Below are positions 54,767 to 64,000 of a stretch of 64,000 nt of DNA, one piece after another. The translations under genes and the position numbers were made by a program. The stretch is from positions 372,001-436,000 of the forward strand of contig CM074134.1 of assembly GCA_037178625.1 (NCBI GenBank), read 5' to 3'. The notes under the pieces were generated by a model that did not search any database, was not told where the DNA came from, and was given only the letters and a program-made list of their open reading frames with translations. Origin of the DNA: Skeletonema tropicum. Lineage: Eukaryota > Bacillariophyta > Thalassiosirophyceae > Thalassiosirales > Thalassiosiraceae. Numbering within the stretch: the first letter of the stretch is position 1; every line of letters begins with the position of its first letter.

Positions 54767-57700
54767 ATGATGTCGAAAAGTGATTCCTCCACGAAGAAGG
54801 AAACAAAGGCCAATAAGGCAGCAGACACGACACAAAAGAAGCAAGAAGCAACAACCATCTCCTCTCAAAATGAGGCTACTACTAAAAACGCTGCCGTAAA
54901 GGCATATACCACCACCCATCGTCTTCCAGATTTCATACACGAGTTCAATTCCATCACCCAACAGGCGAACCGTCGCAATCAAAACAACAACTTGGTATCA
55001 GTTACCGGAAAAGTGAAATCTATACGTAGTGTTGGGCGACATAATAATAAGAATCAGACCGTATTCTACGATATTCATGGAGAAGGTGCCAAACTGCAGC
55101 TGATGTTATCTGTCGAAGATTTTGCCGCCGGTGCCAAATGCTTCAGAAAAACCACTGGGATAGTCCAGAAGGAGGATATAATTGGCGTTCGTGGATATGC
55201 TGGAAGGACAAAGGGAGGAACGCTGTCAATTTTTGTGGTAGAGCTGTTTGTACTTGATTCATCGTGTCAGGATGCATTTCCTGATGGTGCAAACGGTGGC
55301 AGTCAAGATGGCAATGCAAACAATCATATTACAGAGAGTGGTCAGAAAAGTCAGATTGAAGGTGACGGCGGAAAGAGAAAGAGGAAGAGGAAACGCAAAA
55401 AACGTAATGTTTGTATCGAGGATCAATCCAAACAAAATGATGCCGCATCAACTGGACAATCTATCACTTCGAACAACGTGGAACAGTCATTGCCAGTGAC
55501 TGAAGTTGTTCAAAATGATATTTCATCTTTGGAAAGAGTAGAAGTTGTTCCAATAAGCGAGGCTGCTCAGCCGCCTTTGTCGAATGATGCTCCCGAGAAG
55601 AAAACGAAGACTAATGCAGTAAACACTGCAGCACAGAAGAAAGCGGCAGCACAGAAGAAAGCGAAGAATGCCGAAAGAGATGATGCTACAAAGGACTCCA
55701 TAAAAGCATATATCAGCCACTGTCTCCCAGATTTCATATCTAAGTACAACCCTATCACCAAACCTGACACTCGTCTAGTTCAAAGCATGGTATCAGTTGC
55801 TGGCCGTGTAAAATCTATCCGTGAGCGAGGGGAAAATGCCGTGTTTTATGACATTCATGCAGATGGCGCCCAATTGCAGCTGATGGCATCTGTCAAAGAT
55901 TACAGAGCCGGTGCCAAAGGCTTTCACATTTCCACTGCGATGATCAAGATTGGGGATGCGATTGGCGCTCGTGGATATGCTGGGAAGTCGAAGGGAGGCA
56001 CTTTGTCAGTCTTTGCGGTTGAGCTGGTTGTGTTTAATGATTCATCGTGTCCGAACGAGCTTTCTGATAGTGCAAACGCTGGCGATCAAGGTAGTAAGGC
56101 TGACAATACAAAGCAGAGAGAGCAGAAAAGTCAGATTGGATGCGAGAGCGGAAAGAAGAGCAAACAACGCAAAAACCACGATTTCTTGACAGAAGATAAA
56201 TCTGCTGCGTCATCTTCTGGCTCATCTGCTGAAGAAGTCGCTGTGACGTCAGATAACAACTCTGAGGATCAATCATTGCCAGCATACGATGTTGAAGTAG
56301 ACGAGACTGATCTGTCACCAATCCCGAAGATGAAATCATTGAATGAAAACGAGGTGGTTCTGACAAATCATAAGGAAGCCGAAAAGGAGGCCACAAAGGC
56401 GGATGTGGAGGGGTATATCAGTCACCGTCTTCCAGCTTTCATATCCAAGTACAACCCTATCACCAAACCTGACACTCGCCTGAATCAAAACATTGTTGCA
56501 GTTGGTGGCCGTGTACAATCTATCCGTGAGCGAGCGAAGCAACTAGTGTATTATGATATTCATGGAGGTGGTGCGAAACTGCAGCTTGTTGCACGTGTGA
56601 AAGATTTTGCCGCCGGTACCAAAAGCTTCAGCAAAACCACTGCGATGATCAAGATTGGAGATACAATTGACGCTCATGGGTACGCTGGGAAGTCAGGAAA
56701 CACGCTGTCAGTCTTTGTGACAGAGTTGGTTGTTTCTCATGATTCATCGCGTCAGGATATGCTTCCTGGTGTTGCAAACGCTGGAGATCAAGGTGGCAAG
56801 GCAGAGAACTTCAAGGGAGAGCAGAGCAGGCAGATTGGCAGTGAGAGTGGAAAGAAGAGCAAACAACGCAAAAATTACGATGTCTTGACAGAAGATGAAC
56901 CCAATCAAAAGGATGCGTCGTCAAGCAAATCATCTGCTGAAGTCGCTGTGACGTCAGATAACTCTGAGGATCAATCATTGCCAGCATACGATGTTGAAGT
57001 GGACGAGACTGATCTGTCACCAATCCCGAAGATGAAAGCATTGAATGAAGACGAAGCAGTTCTAACAAAGCACAAGGAAGCCAAAAAGGAGGCCACAAAG
57101 GCGGATGTGGAGGGGTATATCAGTCGCCGTCTTCCAGATTTCATATCCAAGTACAACCCTATCACCAAACCTGGCACTCGCCTGAATCAAAACATTGTTG
57201 CAGTTGGTGGCCGTGTGCAATCTATCCGTGAGCGAGCGAAGCAACTAGTGTATTATGATATTCATGGAGGTGGTGCGAAACTGCAGCTTGTTGCACGTGT
57301 GAAAGATTTTGCCGCCGGTACCAAAAGCTTCAGCAAAACCACTGCGATGATCAAGATTGGGGATACAATTGGCGCTCGTGGATATGCTGGGAAGACGAAG
57401 GGAGGCACTTTGTCAGTCTTTGTGACAGAGCTGGTTGTTTCTCATGATTCATCGTGTCCGAACGAGCTTTCTGATGGTGCAAACGCTGGAGATCAAGGTA
57501 GCAAGGCAGAGAACTTCCAGGAAGAGCAGACTAGGCGGATTGACAATGAGAGTGGAAAGAAGAGCAAGCAACGCAAAAACCACGATGTCTTGACAGGAGA
57601 AGAGACCAATAAAAAGGAAGCGTCGTCAAACAAATCATCTGCTGAAGTCGCTGTGACGCCAGATAACTCTGAGGATCAATCATTGCCAGCATACGATGTT

Positions 57701-60700
57701 GAAGTGGACAAGGCTGATCTGTTACCAATCCCGAAGATGAAATCATTGAATGAAGACGAAGCAGTTCTAACAAATCACAAGGAAGCCAAAAAAGAAGCCA
57801 TAATGGCGGATGTGGAGGGGTATATCAGTCGCCGTCTTCCAGCTTTCATATCCAAGTACAACCCTATCACCAAACCTGATACTCGCCTGAACCAGAACAT
57901 TGTTGCAGTTGGTGGCCGTGTGCAATCTATCCGTGAGCGAACGAAACAACTAGTGTATTATGATATTCATGGAGGTGGTGCGAAACTGCAGCTTGTTGCA
58001 TGTGTGAAAGATTTTGCCGCCGGTACCAAAAGCTTCAGCAAAACGACTTCGATGATCAAGGTTGGGGATACAATTGACGCTCATGGGTACGCTGGGAAGT
58101 CAGGAAACACGCTGTCAGTCTTTGTGACAGAGTTGGCTGTTTCTCATGATTCATCGCGTCAGGATATGCTTCCTGATGGTGCAAACGCAGGTGATCAAGG
58201 TGGCAAGGCAGAGAACTTCAAGGGAGAGCAGAGCAGGCAGATTGGCTGTGAGAGTGGGAAGATTAACCTACAACATGAAATTCGAGATGCTATCGTAGAA
58301 GAAGAGTCCAATCAAAAGGATGCGTCATCTACTGGCTCATCTGCTGATGTCACGGCGAACTCAAATAATGATAGTGAGAATGAACCTATTCAGAATAGTG
58401 TTTTATCAGCCACGACAGAGGAAGTGCTATTGGAAGAGACCGGTCAGCCGCCTTTGCCAACAAATACTATCTCGAAGTTGGAGGGCAATGGTGCAATGAA
58501 GAACAAGGAGAATGCTGATTTGGTTGCTGCAAATGATGTTGTTGAAAGAGTGGTTCTCATGCAAAAGCGAAGTCAACAGCAACGACAAACTAATTTGGGC
58601 CTTCGACCAGGTGGTTCTATATATGCTATCGTCACTGCAACTGAAGATGATGAAAACACTTGTGGCAGTAACGAAAATGAAACCAAGCAAAAAGATACGC
58701 CTAGGTTGTCTGTCACGGTGGCATCAATTAATAGTGAGGACCGATTATTGCCAGACAATGAAGATCTTCAAGACGTTACGCTATTGAACGAGACTGGTCA
58801 GCAAATGTCGAACAATTCTCTCAAGGATGAGTTGGAGGCTGAGGCAAGTAATATTGCAAACTCAAGGCGACGCAAAAAGCCGGAGATGAAGGTAAATTCA
58901 AGGGCATCACTTTGGGCTAGTTATGACGAGGAGAAAAGGAAGCATAACGCTGATGTATTAACGAAGAAAAATATCGGAGGAGAAGAGGCAAAGAAATATA
59001 GCAGCAACGGAGGGAGGACAAATAAGAACAAAAGGAGTATTGTTCGACGCGAGGATCAAGAAGATGATATTGGGAGCACCAATGATTCAAATGAATATAG
59101 TAGCGGCAGAGCTGGGGCCCTGGAAACCTCAAAATCAGCGTGGGCTGCTGCTCGAGCTCAAAGAAAGCAGTCAGGAAGAGACAATCGCAGCATTATCGAC
59201 AACATCGCTAGTGGAAAGGGTGAGGAAGACGACCTTTTAACTTCGCTTCGCTCAGCTCGTGCCGCATCTGAGAGCATAATTAGAGCCACTGCCAATAATA
59301 CAGCAATCGCAGTTTCCTCCAAAATTAAGATAAGAGACGAATGGGAGAAAAATGACAATGGCTATACCAAGACGAAGTTGGAAGAAGATATGGAGGTTTT
59401 ACTCGGATTCATCAATGATACTGAAGTTGGTTTGCTCTCGTCAACACTTGCAAACTTATCCATAGAACTTACCGACGGAGAGGGTGGATCAATCGTCACA
59501 ACGCAGGATCAAATTTTAGCTGAGGCTGCTGCAAAGGTAATGCATAGCTGGAGGGATCGAAAGAAGTGGACAAAAAATGAATGCAGAATATGCGGACAAA
59601 TCTTATTACGCATGGAGAAAGAGGAAGTGCTTGGGGAAGGTGCAGCTGTGGGGAAACAACACTACTTGGCAGTAATCAATGCGTATGCGAAGGTCACTGC
59701 TGAAGATGAAACTGCCTCTATACGAGCAGAGAATATTTTGGATCACATGGAAAGACGAGCAGCTGAGGGAAGGATCGATCTTGCGCCGGATCGGCTGTTG
59801 ATAAACACAGTAATGGGTGCACATGCTAAACACACACTCTCCGGGGATTTAAGTATGAACAGCATCTCAGCAGCAGAGAGAATGCTGGCAACCCTGGAAC
59901 GCGAGTACGCTCAAGGTGACAATACTATGCAGCCTACAGCACGGACATACTCAAAGTTTATTGACTTGTATGCCAAGAATGGTCTATCAGATAAGGCAGT
60001 AACAGCGCTCGACCGAATGGAAAATCAGTACCGCCGTGGGAACAAGGCCGCATTACCCAAAACAATACATTACACCAACGTAATCGACTCGCTAGCTAAA
60101 TCAGCTTCTTCATCGAGCACTGCCGCTAGAACAGCCGAAAAGATTTTGCGATCCATGTTAGACCTTTTTGACAAGGGCGAACGTCATCTGGCACCAGACA
60201 CGATAATTTTCAGCGCAACAATCGATGCATATGCTAAGTCGGGGAGACATGATGCAGCTGAACGAAGTCTTGCTATTCTCGATCTGATGGATGAATATTC
60301 AATTGTACCTGATATTATCACATACAATACTCTGTTGAATACATTGAGCAGGAGCCCAGAGTACCAATATTTTTCGACCTCGAAAGACATTCTCCATTAC
60401 ATAGAGGAGAGTTCAGATCTCAGAGCAGACCAGTTTACATACAACACTATTATTAAAGGCGCTCCACCAAAGGATGCAGAGAATCTAATACAGGTGAGCC
60501 GTTGTCGTGATGTTTTTGCTACTTCATTCTTTGCGACTTGGTCTAACCACATTTACGCAGCACTGGGAAATGGAGTACAAGTCTGGTAGAACGTAAGTGA
60601 TCATATGTTAAATGGACATCACATCATTGCGGTCCGAAACTTGAAGTCTAACTATCGCTTTTTTTCAATATACACAGTGATGAAAGGCCAAACGCATACA

Positions 60701-61578
60701 CCTACAGCTCATTGATCAAGTCATGGACTACAACCAATACGATCGGATACGAAGAAAAATGCTTGGAGATTTTACATTGGATGGAGGAAAATCATGTTGT
60801 TGGCATGAATCGGATCGTTTATAACGAGACAATGAAAGCTTGCTCACGTAGTAATAGAGAAGATGCAGGAGACCTAGCTTTTGGAGTATTCAATCGACTT
60901 CTCGCGAGATACAAGCGCACGAATGATCGAGAATTTCGACCCGACGCATACACATATATGATCTTACTCACTGCTCACACCAGAAGTTGCGACAGCCACG
61001 AATCTGCCATAAAAGCACAGTATGTACTGTTTGAAATGATGGATTCCAATGTACCTACGGATGCCAAATTATGTAACGCTGTCATTTCTGGCTGGGCAAG
61101 ATCAGGTTCAGATGAAGCTATAATTCACGCCGAAGAAATCTGCAGTCGAATGGAGGCTCTTTCTATCAGAGTGGATGCAATTTGCTTTAATAGCTTGATC
61201 AATGTCTACGCAAAAAGTAATCATCCAGAAAAGAGTGTTCGCTCATGGCAGGTGCTAGAACGAATGGAGGAAAGGCGTGTTGCTCCCACTTCAGTAACGT
61301 ACACGCTACTTCTCGATGCATGCAAAGATGACGACGAGTTTATCATGAAAGTATTTGAGTCGTGTATTGGCCGTGGCCTGCTTGATGAAAAACTTCAAAA
61401 TAGCTTTTGGGATTATGGTCCTGCATGCATAAAAGAACGGCTGAATGGTACAATCCCTTACGTTTGGTCAGAAAATGCAAATAGAGGCCCTGTTGGGTTG
61501 AGTAGGAACCAGATAAAATTTGGCATGAAACGTGGTAGTACAGGAAACGTTGTGAGCAAGTTTGGATGGGCAAGATAA
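54767..61578 (+). CDS. Five tandem LysRS-type OB folds fused to pentatricopeptide repeats
   Basis: Three exons (54767-60493, 60561-60592 and 60678-61578) give 2219 residues. Five copies of the tRNA-anticodon-binding OB domain of class II lysyl-tRNA synthetase lie at about residues 46-166, 312-426, 545-661, 780-895 and 1012-1128. Each has the LPxFIxxYN lead, a VAGRVxSIR strand, the hallmark FYDIHGEGAKLQL, and GDxIGxxGYAGK...TLSVFVxEL. No aminoacylation domain follows. A lysine- and acid-rich linker leads to pentatricopeptide repeats from about residue 1625 to near the end (for example HYLAVINAYAK, TYSKFIDLYAKNGLSDKAV, TYNTLLNTLSRSP and CFNSLINVYAKS). Both parts bind RNA in known proteins, so a tRNA or organellar RNA substrate is inferred. 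There is no clear targeting peptide; the N-terminus is Lys/Thr-rich. The start is the first of two Met codons. Confidence 0.88.
55698..58160 (+). repeat. Coding tandem repeats of about 700 bp (OB domain plus linker)
   Basis: Domains 3, 4 and 5 and their linkers are almost identical at DNA level. GTTGCAGTTGGTGGCCGTGT occurs at about 56492, 57196 and 57901, so the period is about 704 bp. Domain 2 and especially domain 1 are more diverged. The pattern indicates stepwise, recent duplication of the 3' units or ongoing gene conversion. Confidence 0.9.
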
Positions 61579-62181
61579 TGGGTACCATAGCTTAAGGTGT
61601 ACCAACTATGGAAACAAGAACAAGGCTAGTCTTCTAAAGTAATTGCTTCACAGTTAGTACCAAGGGTAAATATGCGTTAGTACCTTAAGCAACAGAGCCC
61701 TTCGCTTTAGAGGACTCAGTCTTCTTTCAAAGAGTTGACAGGTTTGGTAAGTACTTATTAGGGCAACTGGATTCAGGTAGTTATTCCCTTGATGCAACCA
61801 GGCAGATCATCTTCCATCCACCTCGGTTCATCATTATTAGCGAAGTATTCATCATCTGCCCTTCCCGTCCCGCCCAAAATGTTGTCTGGCCCGCGCGATG
61901 ATCTTCTCCTCGCTCTCCTCTAAAAAAGCACAAACCAAAAACACAAGACGGACGAAGAACCATGATGTCGATGTCGGCGTTCGGCGTCACGTTCCAATGC
62001 ACATCATAACTGAGCAAACATCTTGTAGCAAGTAATAGGTGAGCGATTGTGTGGTAATAATACTTTCGGATAGATTTCTGTCGGGTATCATTGTCGTGGT
62101 GATAGGGGACAGAACGAGAGCGGCGCGAAAGTTCAGAGCTTGTGTAATTTGAAAGTACGTTTCGTAGACGACACATCATAT
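61579..62181. other. Intergenic region between the OB-PPR and PRP40 genes
   Basis: Non-coding spacer of 600 bp joining the end of one plus-strand gene to the next. I see no recognisable element. Confidence 0.5.
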
Positions 62182-64000
62182 ATGCGACGTCAAAATCCAG
62201 GCATGGGCAGAGGAGGAGGTGGAGGAAGAGGCGGCAACATGATGGGTCATCCTAATGGACGAGGTAGAGGAATGATGGGAGGTCCACCCGGTCGTGGTGG
62301 AGGACGAGGAGGAGGCGGACCGCCGCCTGGGATGTCTCATTATGGGCCATCATCGACACATCCTCATCAAGGAGGAGGGAGAGGAATGATGATGGGCAGA
62401 GGAGATAACCATTATAATCATCCCGGAAGAATGGACGGAAGAGGTCATAATATGATGGGCAGGGGACCGCCTTTACCACACGTAGGACGCGGGAATATGA
62501 TGGGCAGGGGTCCTGGACCTGATATGAGGCGGGGCCCAAGAGCAAGAGATCCCAGAGGCAGAGGACCGATGAGTAATGATTTTGGTCGCTATGGTCCTGC
62601 AGGAGGAGGCAATAGATTCCCAATGGATAATAGAGGGCCTCCGCCGCCACCGCCTCCGCCTCCACCGCCGAATAGAACGAATGTCAGCATGAATCATCAA
62701 ATGCAACCTGGCAGAGGGCATCCTCCTCAACAGAATATAATGCGAATGCATCCGAACCAACCTCATATGAATAGGCAACAGCAACAACCATTTGTTCCTG
62801 GAGGCCACTTACAGCAACCTTTCAATGGGCAACAACAACCCCAACAGCAGATGCCAATGAGTCAAAGTCCATTACAAATGCAACACCAGATGCAAATGGC
62901 TGGGATGCCACCACCAAATCAACACGCTCCAATGCAGCAGCAGCAACAAGTGTTTCCACCAAATGGTCAAACTCAACCCGTTGGTCAATTTCCACCCCAT
63001 CAACAAATGCAAATGGTGAATCAGCAGGGACCTCCTCCACAAATAATAAGCCCCCAGCTTACACAACAGATCGTAGCGGCAGCAGCATCTCCTGCTGCTT
63101 CTGCATCAGCTCCTACCGCAGATGGATGGACGGAACATCGTTCGCCGCAAGGTATCCCATACTACTTCAATACGATCACGAACGTTTCCACGTATGAACG
63201 ACCAGCTTCTCTTTCGCAAACGCTACAAAATGGTGGCGTTGCTGTTCCTCTTGCCAGTTCGACAATAGTATCAACTCCAGCGAAAGCAGCATCTGGGACA
63301 TCGACTTCAGCTTCATCCTGGCAAACTTACACAGATCAAAATACGGGAAAGAAATATTATTCAAATGGTGTTACAGTTACATGGACTCGCCCTCCAGAAC
63401 TTGGACCTGATGAATCATCTGCTGACAACTCTGCACAACAAGCATCAAGTAATAATAAACGTTCAAGTAGTGTACCCGATAATGAATCAGCGAAAAAGAA
63501 GAGGAAGAAGGGTGAAAAGGATGACGTGTGTCTGTACGCGAATAAGGCTGAGGCTCTTGCAGCATTCAAAGGACTCCTTCTAGCCAAAGATATCGCACCA
63601 ACGACAAAGTGGAACGATGTCGTTCGGATATGTTCCGAAGATGCACGGTGGGATGCATGCAATACAATCGGAGAAAGAAAACAAGCGTTGGCGGAGTATC
63701 AAACCAAACGTGCCAATGAACTTCGAGATGTCAAGCGACAAGAGAAAGTTAGAGCGAAGGAGGCATATCAACGATTACTCACTGATATTTTACCCACGGT
63801 CAAAACTTTTTCACCAGGCTCATCAAGGTTTATGGATGTGCGTGATTTTTTGTCAAAAGATGATCGATTCTATGCTGTGGATGATGAAACAACCAGAGAG
63901 GAATTGTTTTACGAGTTTGTCGAAGAGATGCGCAAACGGGAAGAACGGATTAAGAGGAGCAAGAAACGGGAGGCAAAGGATGCATATTTGGCGTTTTTGA
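62182..64000 (+). CDS. PRPF40: PRP40 pre-mRNA processing factor, 5' part
   Basis: The frame from the ATG at 62182 is open to the window end (606 codons), so the gene continues to the right. The N-terminus is rich in RGG, MMGRG, poly-Pro and Gln (residues 1-300), an expansion relative to yeast Prp40. Two WW domains follow at about residues 314-342 (DGWTEHRSPQGIPYYFN...P) and 380-408 (SWQTYTDQNTGKKYYSN...WTRPPEL). An FF domain begins at about residue 453 (EALAAFKGLLLAKDIAPTTKW...ICSEDARW) and a second FF follows (AYQRLLTDI...FLSKDDRFYAVDD). The protein bridges U1 snRNP and branch-point-binding factors. No frameshift or intron is visible here. Confidence 0.93.
   Translation, partial: MRRQNPGMGRGGGGGRGGNMMGHPNGRGRGMMGGPPGRGGGRGGGGPPPGMSHYGPSSTHPHQGGGRGMMMGRGDNHYNHPGRMDGRGHNMMGRGPPLPHVGRGNMMGRGPGPDMRRGPRARDPRGRGPMSNDFGRYGPAGGGNRFPMDNRGPPPPPPPPPPPNRTNVSMNHQMQPGRGHPPQQNIMRMHPNQPHMNRQQQQPFVPGGHLQQPFNGQQQPQQQMPMSQSPLQMQHQMQMAGMPPPNQHAPMQQQQQVFPPNGQTQPVGQFPPHQQMQMVNQQGPPPQIISPQLTQQIVAAAASPAASASAPTADGWTEHRSPQGIPYYFNTITNVSTYERPASLSQTLQNGGVAVPLASSTIVSTPAKAASGTSTSASSWQTYTDQNTGKKYYSNGVTVTWTRPPELGPDESSADNSAQQASSNNKRSSSVPDNESAKKKRKKGEKDDVCLYANKAEALAAFKGLLLAKDIAPTTKWNDVVRICSEDARWDACNTIGERKQALAEYQTKRANELRDVKRQEKVRAKEAYQRLLTDILPTVKTFSPGSSRFMDVRDFLSKDDRFYAVDDETTREELFYEFVEEMRKREERIKRSKKREAKDAYLAFL

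Noticed and set aside
62252..63662. Minus-strand reading frames under PRP40
   Set aside because: They are antisense to a clear WW/FF-domain gene with low-complexity codons.

Overview
The window is nuclear DNA of a eukaryote, most likely a diatom or a close stramenopile relative. Genes carry short GT-AG introns (about 80 to 240 bp). The genes include PRP40, COX19, a class C GPCR, an IQM-type calmodulin-binding-like protein, a MYND protein, a PPR protein and an ABCG transporter, set among many DNA-transposon remnants. The diatom call rests on family resemblance recalled from memory, not on a search.

Layout. Positions 1-13290 hold a large tandem repeat (units of 6111 and 5620 bp, a third truncated unit and an orphan fragment). 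Each unit carries a copy of an unrecognised multi-pass membrane protein gene: one apparently intact, one frameshifted, one truncated. From 13.4 to 23.1 kb lie a MYND-finger protein, a secreted leucine-rich-repeat protein (-), a Nudix hydrolase, a short-chain dehydrogenase (-) and an ABCG half-transporter. From 24.0 to 27.6 kb is a piggyBac-like transposon with an apparently intact, once-spliced transposase. From 28.1 to 35.1 kb are a PDZ protein, a decayed tyrosine-recombinase-like gene, two TIR elements, a CK1/TTBK-like kinase and COX19. From 37.6 to 41.0 kb is a class C (GABA-B-like) receptor interrupted by a perfect 82-bp palindrome. From 41.2 to 43.6 kb are two more TIR elements, followed by an IQM-like gene and a YqgE/AlgH-family gene (-). 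From 49.56 to 54.17 kb is a satellite array with a monomer of about 190 bp. From 54.77 to 61.58 kb a single gene encodes a 2219-residue protein with five tandem lysyl-tRNA-synthetase-type OB folds followed by pentatricopeptide repeats. The window ends inside a PRP40 splicing-factor gene.

The most unusual items are the five-OB-fold/PPR fusion, the palindromic 87-bp insertion in the receptor gene (flanked by a 7-bp repeat and removable in frame as a GT-AG intron), and a stray satellite monomer inside a TIR element 18 kb from the array. The tandemly repeated membrane-protein locus and a paralogous segment that appears to give unoccupied sites for two transposons are also notable.

Caution. Several conserved genes (MYND, LRR, SDR, ABCG, kinase, receptor, IQM) need single-base frame corrections, often at homopolymers. 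Others (Nudix, piggyBac, COX19, YqgE, OB-PPR, PRP40) are perfectly open. I read this mostly as sequence error in the assembly, though recent decay cannot be excluded. Coordinates of such genes are outer limits; exon joins are inferred from frame continuity and splice consensus only.
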